From positions 1-7,669 of the forward strand of contig DAHXNT010000027.1 of assembly GCA_027365215.1 (NCBI GenBank): a DNA stretch of 7,669 nt. Direction: 5' to 3'. The translations under genes were made by a program, and so were the position numbers. The notes beneath the pieces are model-generated. The model was not told the DNA's origin and did not search any database. It was given only the letters and a program-made list of their open reading frames with translations. The stretch's first letter is position 1. Every line of letters begins with the position of its first letter. The stretch comes from Microcaldota archaeon (GTDB taxonomy: Archaea; Micrarchaeota; Micrarchaeia; Micrarchaeales; Micrarchaeaceae). Shown one piece after another: positions 5,536-7,669 of this stretch.

Positions 5536-6141
5536 ATGCGCATATACACGATTTCGGAAGGGGAGATGCTTGTTAAGGCAGCGAGGAACACGATAGAGCT
5601 GGCGATACGCAGCCCGAAGTTCAACAGGGATGTCATCCTCGGTGCGCTAAAGGGTTTTGACGAGGAGTACGGCGTATTCGTCACGCTGAAGCACTACCCG
5701 ACCGAGACGCTCAGGGGATGCATAGGCTTTCCCAGGCCGGTCGAGAAGGTCAGGAACGAGATAGTGGACGCGGCGCTCGCTGCGGCATTTGAGGATCCTA
5801 GGTTCGTCCCGGTCTCGCACAAGGAGCTCGACGAGCTGATTGTGGAAGTGAGCATACTCTCGAAGCCTGTTGCGATGAAGAGCAGGAGCCCCGCGGGAAT
5901 AAGGCGCCTGAAGATGGGCAGGGACGGCACTATAATAGAGTACGGTTTGTATAGCGGACTGCTGCTTCCCGAAGTTGCGGTGGAGCAGGGATGGAACAGG
6001 GAGCAGCTTCTTGACGGGACGTGCGAGAAGGCTGGCCTGCCAGTCGGCTACTGGAAACAGCCCAACGTAAAGCTATATAAATTTGAGACGCAGGTATTTA
6101 CCGAGGAAACGCCGAACGGAAAGATCGTTGAAGTCACGTGA
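5536..6141 (+). CDS. AMMECR1 domain protein
   Basis: A widely conserved archaeal/eukaryotic family of unknown biochemical function; in archaea the domain is sometimes linked to MEMO1/radical SAM pairs. Seen in 201 residues: the signature LRGCIGFPRPVEKV (59-72) including the hexapeptide LRGCIG, AALAAAFEDPRF (79-90), the strand EVSILSKP (104-111), the glycine/leucine-rich YGLYSGLLLPEVAVEQGWN (136-154) and the conserved C-terminal YWKQP (173-177). Length is normal for the stand-alone archaeal form, and the ATG at 5536 fits the family start. Neither MEMO nor a radical SAM gene is visible beside it. Its stop codon ends one base before tRNA-Ile, so a transcript could carry both, although an internal promoter for the tRNA is also visible. 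Confidence 0.92.
   Translation: MRIYTISEGEMLVKAARNTIELAIRSPKFNRDVILGALKGFDEEYGVFVTLKHYPTETLRGCIGFPRPVEKVRNEIVDAALAAAFEDPRFVPVSHKELDELIVEVSILSKPVAMKSRSPAGIRRLKMGRDGTIIEYGLYSGLLLPEVAVEQGWNREQLLDGTCEKAGLPVGYWKQPNVKLYKFETQVFTEETPNGKIVEVT
6073..6083 (+). promoter_or_regulatory. Possible internal promoter for tRNA-Ile inside the AMMECR1 gene
   Basis: CTATATAAATT lies about 65 bp upstream of the tRNA, within codons for KLYKF. It is a strong TATA match predicting a start near 6104 and a tRNA leader of about 39 nt. Protein-coding constraint could also explain the sequence. Confidence 0.4.
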
Positions 6142-6142
6142 A

Positions 6143-6217
6143 GGGCCCGTAGCTTAGTCTGGTTGGAGCGTCCGACTGATAATCGGAAGGCCGAGAGTTC
6201 AAATCTCTCCGGGCCCA
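6143..6217 (+). tRNA. tRNA-Ile (anticodon GAT)
   Basis: A complete 75-nt cloverleaf. The acceptor stem GGGCCCG (6143-6149) pairs perfectly with CGGGCCC (6210-6216), discriminator A6217. The D stem is GCTT/GAGC (6152-6155/6166-6169), the anticodon stem TCCGA/TCGGA (6171-6175/6183-6187) with loop CTGATAA and anticodon GAT at 6178-6180. The variable loop is AGGCC and the T arm is GAGAG/CTCTC around TTCAAAT. CCA is not encoded and no intron is present. It reads ATC and ATT; the ATA codons frequent in this window need a separate tRNA-Ile. It starts one base after the AMMECR1 stop, and its 3' 19 nt are antisense to the end of the aminotransferase gene. Confidence 0.97.
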
Positions 6218-7281
6218 TTCTTTTGTTTCTCTGCGGCGCCAGTCGTAGCCAGAACGGGATTGCGCATTTCCCTGTACTCTTCCACAAGCCTGAATGCATG
6301 TGTGCGGAATAGCGACATCTGCACGGCAGTGCCTATTGCAACCCTCATGTACGGCCCCTTCAGACCGCTGAACTCCGAATCCGTCGCTATAAATGGGATT
6401 ATGCCGGAGTCTAGCAGGCCGGAATACACGTATTTGAGCTCGTCGTCGCTTCCTAGCCTTAGGAACAGGAACCCTCCGTTCGACTTGAACGTATGGATAC
6501 CGTGCTCCGAGAACTCCTTCTCGAGCGCGTCTCTCCTCTTAGTGGATGCGCTTATCTTGCGTGTGTAGTAGTCCATGCTCCTGAACACTGCTATGCCTGC
6601 GTCTCGCGCGGGCCTGCTGACATTGAATTCTTGTTTCGATCTGTTCAGCCGGTCTATTATGTCGCTGCTCGCAACCACGTAGCCCAGTCTGAGACCAGCC
6701 AGGCCGAACGCCTTCGAGAACGTCCTGAGCACGACAAGGTTCTTGTACTTGTCTATCAGGCCGATTACACTCTTACCGTAGAATTCGTAATACGCCTCGT
6801 CGACCACCACGATGCCCTTGGAGCGCTCAAGCACCGATATTATGCTGCTTTCATCTATTGCGGTCCCGGTAGGGTTGTTGGGATTGCATATCCACACAAG
6901 GGTAGCCTTAGCAAGGTCCTTGTCATCATAGCAGAGTGTATAGTTGTAACCGTCGGCCATGCAGTCCTTCATGACGACCTCCGAACCGGCGCTTTTCGCG
7001 ATGTACTCGTATTCACCGTACGTCGGGGCAGGAATCAGCACGCGCTTGCCGAAGACGTACGTCAGCAGCGCTATCGCCTCGTCTCCGCCGCTCGTGGGCA
7101 GCACGTTCTCCGGCTTGACCCCGCAGTAGCGGGCTATCTCCTCGTTCAGTTCTGCGTACCACTCGTAAGGATAAGCGTTTGCCTTCTGCAGCGATCTTTT
7201 GACCGCTTTAATAACAAGGGGCGACGGGGCATAGCATGCCCCTGAATAGTCGAGCCTTATGGCATTATCAGTTGCATACAT
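6199..7281 (-). CDS. HisC-like PLP-dependent aminotransferase (fold type I)
   Basis: Closest by pattern to histidinol-phosphate aminotransferase, also related to CobD-type enzymes. Seen in 360 residues: an N-terminal substrate loop LDYSGACYAPSP (10-21), TSGGDEAI (63-70), PAPTYGEY (84-91), the cofactor-contacting CNPNNPTG (132-139), DEAYYEF with Asp161 for the pyridine nitrogen, SKAFGLAGLRLGY (189-201) with PLP-Lys190 and Arg198, and MRVAIGT (312-318) with the carboxylate-binding Arg313. The PLP machinery is complete. However, the first loop lacks the NENPxGPSP pattern of typical HisC (SGACYAPSP instead), so the substrate is uncertain. ATG at 7281 is chosen as the family-consistent start. The last 20 residues are a low-conservation tail whose final codons and stop lie antisense to tRNA-Ile. 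No other histidine or cobamide gene is nearby. Confidence 0.88.
   Translation of the reverse strand: MYATDNAIRLDYSGACYAPSPLVIKAVKRSLQKANAYPYEWYAELNEEIARYCGVKPENVLPTSGGDEAIALLTYVFGKRVLIPAPTYGEYEYIAKSAGSEVVMKDCMADGYNYTLCYDDKDLAKATLVWICNPNNPTGTAIDESSIISVLERSKGIVVVDEAYYEFYGKSVIGLIDKYKNLVVLRTFSKAFGLAGLRLGYVVASSDIIDRLNRSKQEFNVSRPARDAGIAVFRSMDYYTRKISASTKRRDALEKEFSEHGIHTFKSNGGFLFLRLGSDDELKYVYSGLLDSGIIPFIATDSEFSGLKGPYMRVAIGTAVQMSLFRTHAFRLVEEYREMRNPVLATTGAAEKQKNGPGEI
6218..6230 (+). terminator. T-rich tract after tRNA-Ile
   Basis: TTCTTTTGTTTCT follows the tRNA immediately. T-rich tracts on the non-template strand are the usual archaeal termination signal. On the other strand it encodes part of the aminotransferase C-terminal tail. 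Confidence 0.55.
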
Positions 7282-7329
7282 AGGTTATTCAGCGCCCTGC
7301 GGCATTACAATTTGTGATAGTCATAGAAA

Positions 7330-7340
7330 AGAATAAAAGC
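7330..7340 (-). promoter_or_regulatory. Possible TATA box for the aminotransferase gene
   Basis: Minus-strand GCTTTTATTCT lies about 54 bp upstream of the ATG, predicting a leader near 28 nt. It is weak, and alternative AT-rich stretches exist nearer the gene. Confidence 0.25.
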
Positions 7341-7349
7341 ATATCTGCA

Positions 7350-7370
7350 GGCCATTTCACCGAAATGCCC
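7350..7370. repeat. Short inverted repeat in the divergent intergenic region
   Basis: CATTTC and GAAATG (7353-7358 and 7362-7367) pair around a 3-nt spacer, with two more G-C pairs outside one C-C mismatch. The 209-bp region 7282-7490 otherwise holds the promoters of the two divergent genes and no recognisable RNA gene. Confidence 0.3.
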
Positions 7371-7450
7371 ACTTGCACATGCCCGTTTTGCTAGTTGACA
7401 ACCAATCCATGTAACTCTTATATTTTATTCTCTTGCCCGAATGGGAAAGC

Positions 7451-7460
7451 CTTAAATATT
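7451..7460 (+). promoter_or_regulatory. Putative TATA box for the right-edge gene
   Basis: CTTAAATATT is centred about 35 bp upstream of the ATG at 7491, predicting a leader of under 10 nt. Confidence 0.5.
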
Positions 7461-7490
7461 GGGTTCGCAAAACCACTTATTTGGATTTAC

Positions 7491-7669
7491 ATGAACGGCA
7501 ACAAGGATAAAATTCAGAGCAAGACTCTTTCAGGGATGGATGAGGGGGCGCTGAACTCCAAGTTCATGGACGACGCAATACTGTTGGAGAAAAACCTGAT
7601 AGGCAGGTACCACAACCTTTCAGATAAGGCCATCATGAACAATATAAAGGAAACTCTGGAGTACCTCAT
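7491..7669 (+). CDS. Unrecognised protein, 5' part only
   Basis: An ORF open to the right edge; 59 complete codons are visible. It starts MNGNKDKIQSKTLSGMDEGA and continues with a charged, probably all-helical segment, KFMDDAILLEKNLIGRYHNL (residues 24-43), then AIMNNIKETLEYL. I do not recognise a family. Pairs of acidic residues and an RYH could belong to a helical bundle such as a ferritin-like fold, but too little is visible to claim that. Support for it being real: the ATG follows a well-placed TATA-like box, codon use (ATA, AGG) matches the neighbours, and no stop occurs. There is no Shine-Dalgarno sequence. Confidence 0.65.
   Translation, partial: MNGNKDKIQSKTLSGMDEGALNSKFMDDAILLEKNLIGRYHNLSDKAIMNNIKETLEYL

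Noticed and set aside
4446..5576. 376-codon plus-strand open frame
   Set aside because: It lies antisense to the TPR-AAA and RNase HI genes, both of which have clear family motifs; its translation is Leu/Val/Arg-rich without any recognisable domain. It is a shadow frame.
6493..7245. 250-codon plus-strand open frame
   Set aside because: Antisense to the aminotransferase gene, with no domain pattern.
1..7669. Mobile elements, CRISPR arrays, toxin-antitoxin or defence genes
   Set aside because: I saw no direct-repeat arrays, transposase or integrase motifs, or att-like duplication of the tRNA 3' end within the window.

Overview
The window looks archaeal. It carries an archaeal-type methionine adenosyltransferase, a short aIF5B-type initiation factor, AMMECR1, a long-form NDP kinase and an intronless tRNA-Ile without an encoded CCA. 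ATA and AGG codons are frequent. Most starts have no convincing Shine-Dalgarno sequence; instead AT-rich TATA-like boxes lie about 25-40 bp upstream, which fits leaderless or short-leader transcripts. Compact packing and a few unusual protein features would suit a DPANN/Micrarchaeota-like lineage, but that placement is only an inference.

Layout, left to right. The 5' part of the methionine adenosyltransferase gene runs off the left edge (minus strand). Behind a strong 25-bp-arm palindrome lies aIF5B (infB, minus). Nucleoside diphosphate kinase (ndk) is divergent from it on the plus strand. A 10-bp-stem hairpin separates ndk from a convergent minus-strand cluster, which in transcription order is RNase HI, then a TPR-AAA+ ATPase, then a MIP18/SufT-like (DUF59) protein. 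RNase HI is divergent from AMMECR1 on the plus strand. One base after the AMMECR1 stop begins tRNA-Ile(GAT). A convergent HisC-like aminotransferase (minus) ends inside the antisense of that tRNA. A 209-bp divergent promoter region follows, and then the first 59 codons of an unrecognised plus-strand gene.

The genes are mostly housekeeping: translation (aIF5B, tRNA-Ile), nucleotide and SAM metabolism (ndk, MAT), RNA-DNA hybrid removal (RNase HI) and Fe-S assembly (MIP18-like). The AAA+ protein is the one gene whose architecture does not match a standard housekeeping family. The most striking anomaly is in aIF5B: the guanine-specificity motif (G4, NKxD) is absent in what looks like a clean six-residue in-frame gap in an otherwise intact GTPase. 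I found no mobile element, CRISPR array, phage gene or defence island, and no clear new multi-gene system.
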